From Buddleja alternifolia (Eukaryota > Streptophyta > Magnoliopsida > Lamiales > Scrophulariaceae): a DNA stretch of 64,000 nt. How positions within the stretch are numbered: the first letter of the stretch is position 1; every line of letters begins with the position of its first letter. Below the pieces are notes generated by a model. It had not been told where the DNA came from and made no database searches. It saw only the letters and a list, made by a program, of their open reading frames with translations. Below are positions 48,914-62,700 of the stretch, one piece after another. The DNA is taken from positions 18,832,568 to 18,896,567 of the forward strand of contig CM033400.1 of NCBI GenBank assembly GCA_019426215.1, read 5' to 3'. The translations under genes were made by a program, and so were the position numbers.

Positions 48914-49540
48914 TGTTGTGAATCCTATATTCATACGCAACAGAAACGATAAAAAACAGACCCGGACTCATAATTGAATCACTTTTGGATTTTAATAATT
49001 TTCCATGCAATTTTCGAAAAATATGTATAAGGATGAAATCTAATTTCATCGTTTTTACTAACCATTTGATTTCGATGAAAGTTTTGATCTTCCGGATAGC
49101 AACAATTCAAAACTCCTACCTCTAGATATCACGCCGGAAAGAGCTTCGAAGAAAAACCCTCCACCTTTTGACACACAATGGCCGACGGCTTCACTAGAGA
49201 GGAGAGAATATTTTTCTCATCTTTCGTTGCTGTCAAGTTTAATTGTGAGAATGAGGTTTTGACTAAACCAGTGATAGGTATTTATAAGAAGTAATGGGCT
49301 TGGAATTAACTAATTTCTTGAGCCCATCCAACTCTTAAAATCCGCCTACCACAGCCTCATCATAAGTTGGGCTAAGTTGACTTTCAACTTAGTCCAATTT
49401 ATTAATTAGGTTTAGGTCCAATATATTTTAATCCAATTAAAATATAATACTAATTAATATTCTTCCAAATTAAATAATCTAATTATTTAATAAAAGGATG
49501 AGTATAATAAATAAGTCTATTTATTTATTATAATTAATTT
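48914..49540 (-). repeat. 5' LTR of the copia element, truncated by insertion
   Basis: 627 bp matching the 3' LTR from its TGTTGTGAATCC end. The similarity stops exactly where the Sirevirus-like LTR begins at 49541. The rest of this LTR should lie beyond the right edge of the window. Confidence 0.8.
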
Positions 49541-51024
49541 TGTTAGAAAATTTCATGTTAGATATTTTAATGATGACAAAATAGGATCTTATGTTAGACC
49601 CCAAAAAGAATGTAAGTTTATGTTTTCATAGAAGTTATGTACAAGCGTTTGAAAGTTTGTAATATTAATTAGGCTTGTAATTTTTATCTTTATAGATTTT
49701 AGACTAAGTATTGATACCGAATCGCTAATAGAATTCTAGGTGAGTCTATTAGAGATAAAGTTGAAGATCAGCGTCTGAAGTTAAATGAAGATGAAGATTT
49801 TTTCTTAGCCTCTGTCAAACGCTGAAGGACTAATGATTTATGGATCAAGCGCTCAAAGCACTCGAGCGATCAGTATCAGATTCATCTGAAATAAATCCTC
49901 AAGTCATGAAGGGCTTAAATACAATCACTCAACGGACATTATTTCAAACGGAAAATAAATTCAAATGCATTAAATGCCTGATAAGAGCATTAAATGTGAT
50001 AAGCTATTATGACTTGTGGACAAGCCACCTTTTGACTAGACTGTCAGAATTTCAGAGTTCAAGCCTGCTCCCTTCCAATTGGAACCAGCAAGATTTCAGG
50101 AATGTCAGAGAAAAGGATGATTCTCGCGCCTCGTGAAGAGGACGCGCTCACGTGTGTCCAATAGACAAATCCCAAGAATTACCTATAAATAACTCATTCC
50201 AGCAAACCCTAAAAATAACGTACATACACAAGAAAGTAAAAACTTTGCTGAAACTCTTTCTCAAGAAAAGCTTAGAAACTCCATAGCCAAAACCTTTCAA
50301 GCTTTTTACATACATTCCAGACAGTCACAAATATCTCAAACATCTTCCAAAGAAGAAACCTAAATTTTTACTGAGATATTCCAAGTTGTTTGATCTTTCC
50401 AAAAACAAACAAAACCTGTGTGACAAAACCCTCAACCTTTCATCTGAGTGAGAAAGTTGTTGAACCCCTTACAGGCAGTATTTCTGAGTGAGAGAAACTT
50501 GTAGAAGATGATCTTCATTGGTGCTGAAATCTGTGTGATCAAGGAGCCCGAGATCATCTTTCACCTCTTTACTATCTTGTAGAAGATTCTGTGTGATTAT
50601 TTGATAATCAACTTAGTAAATTCCCTCCAAGTGAAAAAGGAGAAGAAAGACGTAGCTGGGATTACATCACGTAGTTAACCTTACAATTTCTCGTGTTATT
50701 TACTATTATTATTGTCTTGCTTTATATCTTATTATTTATTCTAAAAAAGACAAACTAAATGGCCAAGCGACTATTTAACCAAAATGAACGCTAAAGCTTT
50801 AAACTTATTTCCGCTGTGCTAACCCTGATTATGCTATCTAAGCATTACCCTACTTTGGTAAACTGCTAAAATCACTAAGTCTAAGTTATCTTTACTGAAG
50901 TGCCTGACACAAACGCTCATCTTTCTAAGCATTCTAATCTTTAAAAAGTGATAAGTTGAAAAAGACTTCAGGGTCTATTCAACCCCCCCTTCTAGACCCT
51001 TTCGTATGCTACTTGGGACCACCA
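49541..51024 (+). repeat. 5' LTR of the Sirevirus-like element
   Basis: Starts TGTTAGAAAATTTC, ends TTGGGACCACCA, 1484 bp. It is homologous to the solo LTR at 23355-25204 over its length. The presumed target duplication on the left is AATTT (49536-49540); the right copy is out of the window. Confidence 0.85.
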
Positions 51025-51040
51025 AGTGGGATCAGAGTGG
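51025..51040 (+). promoter_or_regulatory. Primer binding site of the Sirevirus-like element
   Basis: AGTGGGATCAGAGTGG follows the LTR end at once and resembles the TGGTATCAGAGC site complementary to initiator tRNA-Met, with mismatches. Confidence 0.65.
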
Positions 51041-51136
51041 TTGATGTAGAAACCTAAGCGTTTCCGAGCATAACTGCTTGTTTAGATCCATTTTTCTAAA
51101 CTTAGTTGCTTTAAATTTTCTTTTAAACATCTCATT

Positions 51137-52489
51137 ATGGCTTTTAACAAAATGCCTAAGTTGGTAGAGTTAAACTATGATTCTTGAAAACTTAGAGCAT
51201 TCGCGTATTTATGTTTTTGCGATAATGAAATGTGTGATGTAATTTCAGATGGCCCCATTAAGATCATGAAAGTGATAATTAGAGCGCCTGGAGCTGATGA
51301 AGCAACTCCAGATGGTTATTTTGAAAAACCCAAGTTAGAATGGACGCCAGATGATAGAAAAAGAGCTAATCTAGATAATGTTGGACGAAGTGCACTTTAC
51401 TCAGCGTTAGGAGATAATGATGCATTGTTCAACAAAATCAAACAATGTAAAACATAAAAAGAGATATGGGATAAGTTGGCTATAGTGTGTGAAGGTTCAG
51501 CACAGATGAAGGAGAACAAGCTCTCCATAGCCATGCAAAGATTTGAGCATTTCAAGATGCAGACCAATGAGACGCTAGAACAATTAGACGCAAGGTTTAC
51601 TTTGCTCATTACAAAGTTAGTGTCATTAGACAAGGAATTGATCAACAAAGAAATGGTCAATAAGATTTTCAGAAGTCTTCCAAGCAAGTATCTGATTAAG
51701 ACTGTTGCTATGAGAGAATCATAGACATTGGAGACTCTTACTCCAGAACACATGTTTTCAGAATTAAAGGCATTTGAGTTCGAATTGGGCAAAGTCAGCG
51801 ATACATCGACTGAATCAGGAGCTTTAATCGCTACCACCAAAAGTAAGGGTAAAGTGATTAGTGAGGTGAAATCAACAGAATCCAATGAAGAAAAGGAGAT
51901 GGCTTTATTAGTCAAGAAATTCAAGAAATTTCTAAGATATGAAAAGAGAAACCCCATTGGACAAACTTCATTTCAAACCCCTCCTCCTGCACCAACACCT
52001 CAATATCAAGTGCCAGTGTATTCGACATCTCAGCCAATAGCACTAGTTCCTTACCAAGCGCCTACAACTCCCACTCAGAATCTCTCAGCACCAGTTGTTT
52101 CAAAGCGATTAAGCACTGAACAGAAAATGAAAACTAATTTGTGTTATAATTGCAGGAAATCAGGGGACTACCAGGTAAATTGCTTTTATCCAAATGTGTC
52201 TAAGCCCACAAGGAAAGACTGTGCGGATAGAAACCAATTCAGGAGCAACCTTTGCCAACAAGGTTTGCTAGCGGAATCTGAACCATTCTCTGCACCTGAA
52301 GAGGATTTGGAATCATCAGATGAAAGCAGTGATGATGAGCCAACGAGCGACTCAGCATTGATTTATCTCATGGCAAGAGATGATGAAGCATCTGATGATT
52401 CGCTACCAGAGGTAACCACTGAATTATCTCATCCTCTTTCTTATGATGAACTACTTGACAAAGTTAATGAATACTATAAAGATTGTTAA
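51137..52489 (+). pseudogene. Sirevirus-like gag, three in-frame stops
   Basis: The gag frame opens at the ATG at 51137 and keeps one frame to the stop at 52489, except for in-frame stops near 51184, 51456 and 51722. The capsid part has ALYSALGDNDALFNKIKQC, LDARFTLLITKLVSLDKEL and LPSKYLIKTV-type helices. A Pro/Gln-rich linker follows. A CCHC knuckle lies at 52142-52183, but its histidine is aspartate (CYNCRKSGDYQVNC). An acidic tail ends it. Gag would package the element RNA; it cannot be made full-length now. Between 52490 and 53340 lie a coiled-coil-like stretch (about 52567-52752) and a YYRYYDNYDYDYYY-rich tract (about 53090-53150) of the gag/pol linker. Confidence 0.85.
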
Positions 52490-53340
52490 GATACCGCCAA
52501 AATATATCAAAATCACTTCACTATTATTTCATAGCTCACAAGTGATAAGTAACGCTCAAAGCAGAGTTGCAAGTTCAGCAACAATGCATTGAGAAGAACC
52601 AATTGCTTGAGAGTGAAATTACTCAATTGAAAAGCGATCTTGATATAATAGTCAAGAGAGAAGAGCAGTTCGTCTCATCATTATCAAAAGCTTCAAGAAA
52701 GTTGGATAATGTGACTGAGGTAACAAGAATGTTTGGTGAAAAGACTGGTTAAGGATGCAATAAATTCTGTAAACAACCAAATAAATCTAATGTTACGGCA
52801 AACAACAAAGGAAATGGTGTTTTCTTTGTTGAGAAAGGTTCACAAAGTCAAACGCTGAATGAACCAAGTGACAATGGTACGAGGCCAAATGAGAATGCCA
52901 AAGCTGACTTAGACAAGGAAAAGACAAAGGCACATGATTTACACAGACGGGTTCATCCAAAAGCTCAAAAGGCCAAGGATAAACCTAATCACTGTGAATC
53001 AAGCGCTAAGCATCCAGCACCAAAAGTGCAACCCAAGCCAGCACCCAGGAAATACCAGCGTAAATATCCAAGGCAGTCAAGATCATATTATCGATACTAT
53101 GATAATTATGATTATGATTACTATTATAATCGAGGATATTATTATACACCCAAAAAGCACACACAACACAAGGTGAACAAAAAGCACACACAACACAATA
53201 TGAAACCCAAGAAGGCCAGTATTCCTACAATGAAGACTAGGAAAATATAGGTTCCTAAAGTTTTAATTCAAACCAAAGCTACTAACGTTGAAAGACCCAT
53301 GACAACATGGGTACCTAAGAAGAATTAGAAATGTCCTTTA

Positions 53341-56300
53341 AATGCAGGTATCTAGAGCCAACACCGATACTTCAGTTTGGTACTTTGATAGTGGATTGTC
53401 AAGACACATGACTGGTTCCAAGGATCTATTGATCAACTATCAAGCAGCCAATGGTCCTCAAGTTGTTTTCGGTGATAACTCCAAAGGTGAAACCAAAGGT
53501 ATAGGTATCATGCATAGATGGAACATCATGATTAGTGATGTATATTATGTTGAGGGTCTTAAGCATAACTTGTTAAACATTAGTCAATTTTGTGATAAAG
53601 GCTTTGAAGTAAAATTCTCAAGCGACTTCTGCTATGTTAACGACGCTAAGACTAAGTCTACTAAATTAAGAGGAAAAAGAACAAATAATGTGTATTTAGT
53701 GGATTGGGATTCTACAATTGATAACAACCCCACATGCTTTGTTGCTAAAAGTCAAAATGAATTGGGTTGGTTATAGCATAGAAAAATGAATCACCTCAAC
53801 TTTAAGGCAATCTCTCAATTAATATCGCTAAATCTAGTAGAAGGATTACCTAAGGGTTCTTTTCAGAAAAATCGCTTATGTGATGCATGTCAAATGGGTA
53901 AACAAGTTAAATCATCTTTTAAGAAGAAACCATGTCTATCTACTTCTAGAGTTCTTGAACTATTACATCTAGATTTGTTTGGTCCTATTCAAATCATGAG
54001 TGTTAGTGGTAAAAAGTACTCGCTAGTAATAGTTGATGATTTCTCTCGCTATACATGGGTAGAATTCCTAGCGACCAAAGATGAAACTAGTGTCAAGCTC
54101 ACATCGCTAATTCGTCAATTGAAAACTTATAAAGATCTCAAAGTGACAAGAATTAGAAGCGATAAAGGAACTGAATTTACTAACTAATTTGTTGAGAAGT
54201 TTTGTATAGATTTTGGAATACTTCATGAGTATTCTGCCCCTAGAACACCTCAACAGAATGGAGTTGCCGAGCGACGGAACAGAACGCTTAAAGAAGCCGC
54301 TAGGATGATGCTTGCAGAGTCTAAGCTGCCTCAAAGGTTTTGGGCCGAAGCTATCAATACCACTTGCTACACTCAGAACCGGTGTATGATCAACAAGCAA
54401 CATGAGAAGACTCCATATGAGTTGTGGAAGGGACGTAAGCCTAACGTTTCACATTTTCATGTATTAGCTCAAAATGTTTCATTCATAACAATGGATCCCA
54501 AAGTCTAAAGACGTTTGATCCTAAAGCGGATGAGGGAATCTTTTTAGGCTATGCCAAAAACGGAAAGAGTTTTCGTATCCTAAATAAGATTAAATTGAAG
54601 GTTGAAGAATCCATTCATGTTGTGTAACACCCTTACACAAAACACATAAATAAAAATAGCACACATTTATATGTTACCCATTCGACCATCATATATAAGT
54701 GGAAGCATCAACTTCACTAGTTGCACAACCCTCACACATGGACATGGGAAAAATAAATACACACATCTAGAAAATATACTTTACAAGAGACCAAAAAGAA
54801 ACCCTAAATGATATGCAAATGATGAGCTGAGGGAGAAGAACTTGAAAACCGGTCAGCCGACCTTTGATCTATGCTTCAGCTTTATGTACACAACTTCACG
54901 GATCAACTCTATCTACAGCACTAAAAAAAAACATTGCGTTTGGTGAGTCGCAAACTCAGCAAGTATAATCAAGTACGAGATAATTGACATCCTATAAGCA
55001 CACAAAATCAGCAACCAATCACTCATTTGAAGTCACATAAGAACGTCATCCATAATCATATCACATTCAATTCATATCATTCAGAAACACAAGATGCACA
55101 TGCTTAGTCATTTTCTTTTACTGTTAATGGCCTGCTATAACCAAGAGTAGATCGTGATCACGAAAATGGCCATGGCACTCTGTAATTCATATAACACATG
55201 GGAGTTCAGTGAACTCGGGTGGCCGTACGGTACTCTGTGGTCCAGTTTTACTGGAAATTCTTTAACACATGGCTCAAGGTTAATAGCAGCCATAACAGAA
55301 CCTCTTATGTCAGATGAATGCATTTTCATAGCATATATCTCATTTTCATCATCAAGTCATCAATAACACATGTAGTTCACATATATTACACAATGAAGTA
55401 TATTCACCATATTCGTTTCTATCATTCAATCATCATATATCTGCGTTCATAACACCATAAGTTTCACAATCAACACAAATAGACAAATAAAGGATGCATT
55501 TAGAACTATCAATCAAAGTACAGGATGAGTCAATTATCAAGCCACCCAATTATACTAACAAATAGTGGCACGTCAAGATGTCTTTGTCTAGTCGGCGTTT
55601 TCGGCTCCTCTATTGGAATATCAACCTATTAACACATCAAAATGCATAACTATCCTTTCTGTAATACATTGAATAACATGACATAATATTTTCATATTTA
55701 ATTTCCTTGTCAATTTGTGAATTCGATTAACGAAACAGGGCTGTCCCAACAGATTTTTCAGAACCGACACCATATATTCAACTATTTCTATAAAATCCCC
55801 TGTTCACTGTAAAATTATGAGATTTGGGTGACGTCTCCATAACATATGTATATATCTACTGTAAAACTTTTAGATTAAAAAAAAGTTTCCAGGTTACCTA
55901 AATAACCTCAAAACAGCAGCCTTTGCCAATCCCGCCGAACAGACTGGCAGTGTTATTCAATGATTTTTAGAAAACTCCACAGAACTCCAATCGTTACGAA
56001 ATTTTGCTGAGATATTCACGCCACATATAAGTTTATCCATAAAATTTTACATAATCAAACTCACTCATTTAATAACTTAAATACCGCCTTGAACATGAAA
56101 AGTAGAAACTGAAATTCAGAAAACTGTATTTATAAAATTCATAACTTGTAGGACATAATCTAACTACCAAGTCAAAACCTCAAAATCATATAAGCTCAAA
56201 ATAACACTAAGTTAGGTGAATTATTTACCCATCACATAGAGAGATGAAGGAAACAAATCCCAAATCAAAGTTTCCAAAACTCGCTTAGCAGCAGATTTTG

Positions 56301-58833
56301 ACTCTGTGCAGACGCGTCTCAGTTAGATGGACTTTGTGAGCCACTCCAAACTGCTGGGTAGAAACTAAACCCATCACAGTATTCCTATACCTCTTAGGAA
56401 GAGATGAAGACCGATCACACTCAATTTGGATGTTGTTTGACCTTTCAAATATGCAAACTCCCAACACTGCGCAGACGGCGTTTTTCTTTGTCTTTAACTT
56501 GGAAGGAGATGTCAAGGGAGGTTCCTTCATTTTTTTTTTAGCAAAATGAATCAAGATTCATGATCTTAAGAGATGAGAGAGGGCTCAATATTCAAAAAAT
56601 GGGTGAGGTGTTGTTTAAAGAAGGCATCAAGGGGTTAGGTGTCATTATAATACACAAAAGTGAGTCATGGTAGTGATATTTTTGAGATACAATATGGGAT
56701 AAATATTTATCTATTTTGCATGTGTAATATATGAACTACAAGTGTCCATTTATGTTCTTAAGAATTCAGCTGGTGATGAAAGGAAATACGCCACCTTTCA
56801 AGTATTTGCACTTAGGACCTTGAAGTTTGCTTACTTCCACATGATAGAAGATAAATTGGGGTGTTACATGTTGTGTTTGATGATACTAACCAAGAACCGA
56901 GTAAGGTTAATCCTGATGATGTGGGAATTGAAGATCTTTCCCAACAAGCATCACAAATCAATCTTGGTGATGATAGTGATGATGATGAGGATGATGAGAT
57001 CTTTGTGCCTATTCCTAAGATTGCTCGTGAGGTTACTAATGATGATAGTATCAGAATCGCTGATGATCGTGAAGAGAATGATCATCAAGAGAAAATTGGA
57101 ACTGTGAATGATGCAGCGACTGCGCCAGAGACAAATGAGGGTCAAGCGATTGATAATCAAGAGTCTTTCAACCCATTCCAACCAGACCATAAATGGCTTA
57201 GAGACCATCCACCAGAGCTAGTCATTGGAGATATTGAAGCACCTATGAGAACTAGGTCCGCTACAATCAATGAGGCCATGTTCGCAAGTTTTCTATCTCA
57301 AATGGAACCAAAGAAAGTGGATGAAGCGCTCAGTGATTCAAGTTGGGTAGAAGCAATGCAAGAAGAGCTTAACCATTTGAGAGAAGCAAGGTTTGGACGC
57401 TAGTATAAAGACCAACTCACCAAGGAGTCATTGGAACTAGATGGGTTTTTAGGAACAAGATGGATGAAGATGGCATTGTTATAAGAAACAAAGCCAGATT
57501 AGTTGCTCAGGGTTATTGCCAAGAAGAGGGTATTGATTTTGATGAGACGTATGCCCCAGTAGCCCGTCTTGAAGCGATTTGTATGTTCCTAGCGTTTGCC
57601 GCATTCAACAAGTTCATAGTATATCAAATGGACGTGAAGAGTTCTTTCCTGAATGGTAAATTCTAAGAAGAGGTATATGTGGAGCAACCACTAGGATTCA
57701 TCAACAACCATGCAAAAAGTATGGTCTACAAATTGGATAAGGCACTCTATGGCCTTAAACAAGCACCAAGAGCATGGTATGACACTCTCTCTATCTTCCT
57801 TATAGGTAAAGGCTTTTCAAAAGGCATCATTGATACAACGTTATTTAAAATTACCCATAATGAAGATATTCTTTTAGTCCAAATTTATGTTGATGATATT
57901 ATATTTGGTTCTACTAACAAGTGATTGTGTGAGAAATTTTCGAAAATGATGCAAGATCAATTTGAAATGAGCATGATGGGTGAACTAACTTTCTTCGTAG
58001 GATTACAAGTTAAACAACTCCCTAATGGCATATTTATAAACCAAGCTAAATATACAAGAGATATGATAAAGACATTTGGTATGGAAAATGCATCATCTTC
58101 AAAAATTCCAATGAGCCAAATGTTTAAGTTAGGTAAAGATGAAAGTGGGAAGAAAATTGATATCACTAACTATAGAGGTATCATTGGATCACTCCTTTAT
58201 CTTACCGCTAGTAGACCTGATATTATGTTTTCGGTATGCATGTGTGCAAGCTTTCAAGCTGATCCTAGAGAATCACACTTAAATGTTGTCAAGAGAATCC
58301 TTAAATACCTAAAAGGCACACAAAATGTGGGCTTATGGTATCCAAGGGACTCTCCTTATGAACTAATTGGTTATTCAGATGCAGATTTTGCAGGATGCAA
58401 AATTGATAGAAAAAGTACTAGTGGTATATGTCAATTTCTAAGTGATAGACTAATTTCGTGGCATAGTAAGAAACAACAATCCATAGCGACTTCTACCACT
58501 GAAGCAGAATATGTAGCCGCTGGGAGCTTTTGTGGACAAATCCTTTGGATGAGGCAACAACTTAGAGATTATGGAACAATCTTAGGTCCTACCCCAATCC
58601 ATTGTGATAACCAAAGCGCTTTAGCTATGACCCAAAATCTTGTCCTTCAGTCTAGAACTAAACACATTGATATTCGCTACCATTTCTTACGTGACCATGT
58701 TCAAAAGAAAGATATCTCCATGCACTTTATTGGAAATGACAAACAATTGGCAGATATCTTCACCAAAGCGCTCAACGAACAACGCTTTCTCACTTTGAGA
58801 AGTGAATTAGGTGTGATCGATTTAAACGCTTAA
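53341..58833 (+). pseudogene. Sirevirus-like pol, split by a gypsy-like LTR
   Basis: Protease: WYFDSG with DSG at 53387-53395. Integrase: HRKMNH and CDAC zinc ligands (53776-53895), IVDDFSRYTW, RSDKGTEF (then a TAA at 54185-54187) and NGVAERRNRTL. The frame stops when the insertion at 54623 begins and resumes at 56869. [23 protein letters not shown] (stop TAA just after), ALYGLKQAPRAW and catalytic YVDD (57886-57897), with TGA at 57922-57924. RNase H: DADFAGC, TSTTEAEYVAA and KHIDIRYHFLRDHV, ending at 58833. A frameshift and stop lie at about 57380-57460. Order PR-INT-RT-RH marks Ty1/copia; the following env-position gene suggests the Sirevirus lineage. Confidence 0.9.
54623..56868. mobile_element. 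Solo LTR, gypsy-like, with target duplication TGTTG
   Basis: The 2246-bp block begins TGTAACACCC and ends TTGGGGTGTTACA. TGTTG flanks it at 54618-54622 and 56869-56873, and removing it makes the surrounding pol frame continuous. No protein motifs inside. Its ends resemble those of chromovirus LTRs and of the block at 27982-31295. Short frames within it are chance. Confidence 0.88.
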
Positions 58834-59714
58834 ATCATAAAGCATCATATTTTATAGGCATATAATTTAGGGGGAATCCACCTTATGTTTATGTCTAAAG
58901 CGTTTTTTTTTTAATTGAAATGAGTCATCAATTTTATGGGGAACCTTAAAATTGTATTTGTCTCAATCTATGAGCAACTGTGATCGAAAATGATTTTGAG
59001 AATTTTATGCATGGATCACTAGCGTTTATCTATCATGCATGACAAAATCAATCTCTAAAAATAATAAATGAAAATATATTTTATCCAAGCGATTGATTTG
59101 TATCAAAATCTTCAGCTTTAAAAGATTGACCTTTATCAAAGAGACTTCAGCGTTTAAGAATATTCCCACTTAAACACTAAGTAACTTTTTCTAAAAATCA
59201 TGCATAGTTTTCATCTCTAAAAGGCAGCGTGTGGATAAGTCCAAGAGATTAGATTTGACAACTGCCCACACGTGCTTATCAAATCAAACTGACGGTTAAA
59301 TGATTCTTATCTAAAAACTAGGCGGTTCAGTTGCACATGTCTGAGTATGTGTCAGTGTACTATCAGGCGCGCGTAATTCACGCTGAAAATTTCAAAATTA
59401 TTCAAACGTTTTGAAAGAGTAACTGCGGATTTCAAACTTTTATAATTCACAGATGTTACCCTATTTTACCGCACTTTTTGACATCCGTATTTATGAGCAA
59501 ACGGATCAGATTTAATTTTTGTTATTTCCAAAATTAACTTCTATACACGTGTCATTAATCTAATAGTCGAGGAGTTATTTTTGCCTCCTATTTAAACCCC
59601 TCTCAAACTTTACAGTAAAACTTTATCTCTTCCAAAATACTCCTGCTGTAAAAGTTTTTCTAAGGCAAAAAGAATCTCTTTTCTCTCCTCAACCGAAGCT
59701 TTTTCCATTCTTGA
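58834..59714 (+). promoter_or_regulatory. Spacer with G-boxes and a TATA-like box before the env-position gene
   Basis: A purine-rich TTTAGGGGGAA occurs near 58867. Two CACGTG G-boxes lie at 59269-59274 and 59546-59551. TATTTAAA lies at 59589-59596, about 120 bp before the ATG at 59715, followed by a CT-rich leader. This is a promoter-like layout, unlike a simple read-through from pol. Function is inferred from motifs only. Confidence 0.45.
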
Positions 59715-62700
59715 ATGGCACTCAAATCTTCAAAATCTGCTGCCAGAAAATTTTCCAAGTCTAAGAAACCAGTCACTGTTAACGCCGGTTTTTTTGTTAA
59801 CTGGGACTATCTTTTTGACAACCAGAACTTCACTCTAAGGAATGTTCTTCCCTTGGTCCAAGAGTCTGGTTTGAGAGATAGGATCACTTACTTTACAAAT
59901 ATCTTCGAGGAAGAAGCCTTATTTTTCTTCAAGAACGCAAAAATCTCTGACGATGGAAACTCCATTTCCTACGTCTTTCCCTTTGCCCGTGAGACTTTTG
60001 TTCTCATTCCTCAACTCATATCATCTTTACTCAATCTGCCCATTAACGGAGGCGAAGTTGAGAATGTTACTCTTGGTGATGCTACCAAAGTCTGGGCTTT
60101 GATCAAGAAAGAAGACGTTGAAGCTGCGTATGAACCCAACTTCAAGAAGAATGACATGAAGGGCGAATATGTCATTCTTGCTGACATCTGCATGAAGATG
60201 ATAAAGTGTAGGAAGGGTAGTTTCAATAAGGTTTCCAATCTTCAGTACAAAATGATGGTTGCATCTTGACCAAGTTGAAAGTCAATTGGTCGCTTTATGT
60301 TTTCAATCGCTTCAAGGCAGCGATGGACAAGTTAGTAAATCCCAAGTCTTATGGGATTGTGCTGAGTCGTATTCTAAGCGCTAGCGGTTTCATTAACACT
60401 GCTGGAAAGAAGGTCCCAGCGCTTCAGTTTTATGGAAAGAATATGATAAGCGAGCTGCTCAAACCAAGAAGACGTGGCAGCGCAACGGTTCCTAAAGAAG
60501 AGCGTGAACGACTTCTTACCGATGGAGTTGTTCGTAGTGATGATGAAGAGCAAGCGACTTCATTTTCATCATCCTCATCCAAAGAGGCGGTGGTGGTGGA
60601 GCGACCTAAAAGAAAGCTAGTTTTGAAAGTCGCTGAGCCAATTAAAGCCAGCGAAGAAGCAGAAGAAGAAGCCGGAGCCCAAGAAGAAATAGAAGTCTCC
60701 TTCTCCCAATTTTCCCTCACTTCCTCCAGCATTTATCTTCTCTCCAGAAGAAGAAGAAGTACCGCTAGCTCGCAGGCATACTCTGTCATCCACTCCAATT
60801 GCATCAACAAGCGCTCCAGTCGAGCCAGCGCTTGAAGAGCCAGCAAGTGTTCCTCCTACTTCTTCGGACGATGTTCCTGAACCTAGTTCAGAGCCTCAAG
60901 CCCCTACTCAATCCGAGAGGCTTTCCCGTGTTCAGGGTAAGTACTTGTGCTAAGCAATGTATTATATCCTTTCCTCGTTAGTTTCTAAGTCTCTAATGCT
61001 AGGATAAAATCTTTTCAGCCGAGTGTGCCGCAAATATCCAGACTGTTCGTAACACTCTTGAGAACTTGCGTATTCCCATTCGTGCTGATCCCATTACTTC
61101 TTTTCTCGATTTAGATCCAGAAGAAGTTGTCCCGGAGTCTGAGGAAACTGTACCAAATATTGAAACAGATCAAGCGACTGCATCAGTCGATGATAGTCCT
61201 CAGGGTAAGCGTTGTAGTATCTTATTTATGATTTCTACTTAGTAGAAATTTTGCTTGCTTTTCTCAAATGCTTGCTTGTATCAGCTCAAAATGCACCAGA
61301 CGCTAATGCACCTCCACCTTCTGAGGTTCATGTTGAAGTAGATGTCGATGTGACCAAGGTTGTGGATATCTCTAAGGAAGTAGCTCAAGTACTTCTTGAC
61401 TCTGAAATATCTCCAGTCAGTAAAGCGACGGTTGACGCTGAGCGGTCGATAGAAGTGGCCCCCATCCCAACCGAGTCAATTGCCCTTGTCCCTACTCCAA
61501 CCGGATCTCCTCCTTGTGTCTTAAATTTCTTTCCCCGTGGCTATGATACAAATGATGAATTCTAATTTGCCACCAGGGAGCTTGACACCAGGCAATTAGT
61601 CGATATGGAGATTAACTTTCAAAATACTCTCCACAGGACTGATGTCTCTAATTCTGCTAAGTTCAATTTCTTCGAGTGCTTCGCTGATTTGGGTCTCTAC
61701 AATCTTAAGCGTCTTCAATCGCGTCTTGAGTATATCAGGCGACCAGCATTCAACATAGCAGAATTTGACGAGAAGCATTTCAATTTTACTGGTCATTCTG
61801 AAGAGTCCTTTTATCCTTTGCGCCAGAACAAGATCGTCATCAAGAATCCCCATATGGGTGATTGGTCAAAGAATCCTGACGAAGAAATTCTTAACAGGAT
61901 TGGATACTCTGCCTACCCCAAAGTCGTTCAATCTCCTCAGAATGCTCTATCTCCAAGGCCCCTCAGACTGTGGAAGGGAAAAGGACCAGTTATCGCTGAG
62001 CGTCCCAATCCTATTAACGCTTGGATAGAAGTTGAAGCCCGTGAGTACCTTGCAAGATTATGGGCTGAGGATTATGATGAAAAAATAGAACACTTTGAGA
62101 AATTCCTTGCCGCCAGAAAAGATCAGAAGAAAGCTGACAAGCTTGGCAAGCGGTGGATGATGGATACAGCCAGATGGGCTGAAGAGTTCGTTTTACACTT
62201 CTATACTCTTGAAGAACTCGTGAGATATCCATTCTTATTTGAATTTGGAATTGAATATAGACGCCATGGGTTTGCAACCTTTTTACTTTAACAGAGTCTT
62301 CATATTGCCGAAAACATTAGCAATCTGCCAGTTTACAGGCAACCTATCGAGCGCTACATCCGCCAACAGCTAGCCTTATTCAATCAAGGCTTACGCTATG
62401 TGTTTTACCCTCATCAAGCGTTTGTTCAGCGCATCTTTCCAGATCTGAACGAAGATGCCTCCACCAGTAAACAACTTCCTTTGCCAGGACAAAGTGAAGT
62501 TCCTTTGTGCATTGATAATGATCACGCTGAGTTTGCTGAGTTTTACAGAGACAGAAGAGTAGTGATAGAAAATGCACAAGCGATGGATATCACTTTTAAC
62601 CACTATTTTGGGTTAAGTGACTTCCGAGGATAGAACCTTCATCCTGTGCTCTTTTGCCAACAGAACATCCAAGTGGCCATATCGCTGATCAGGCCAGTGG

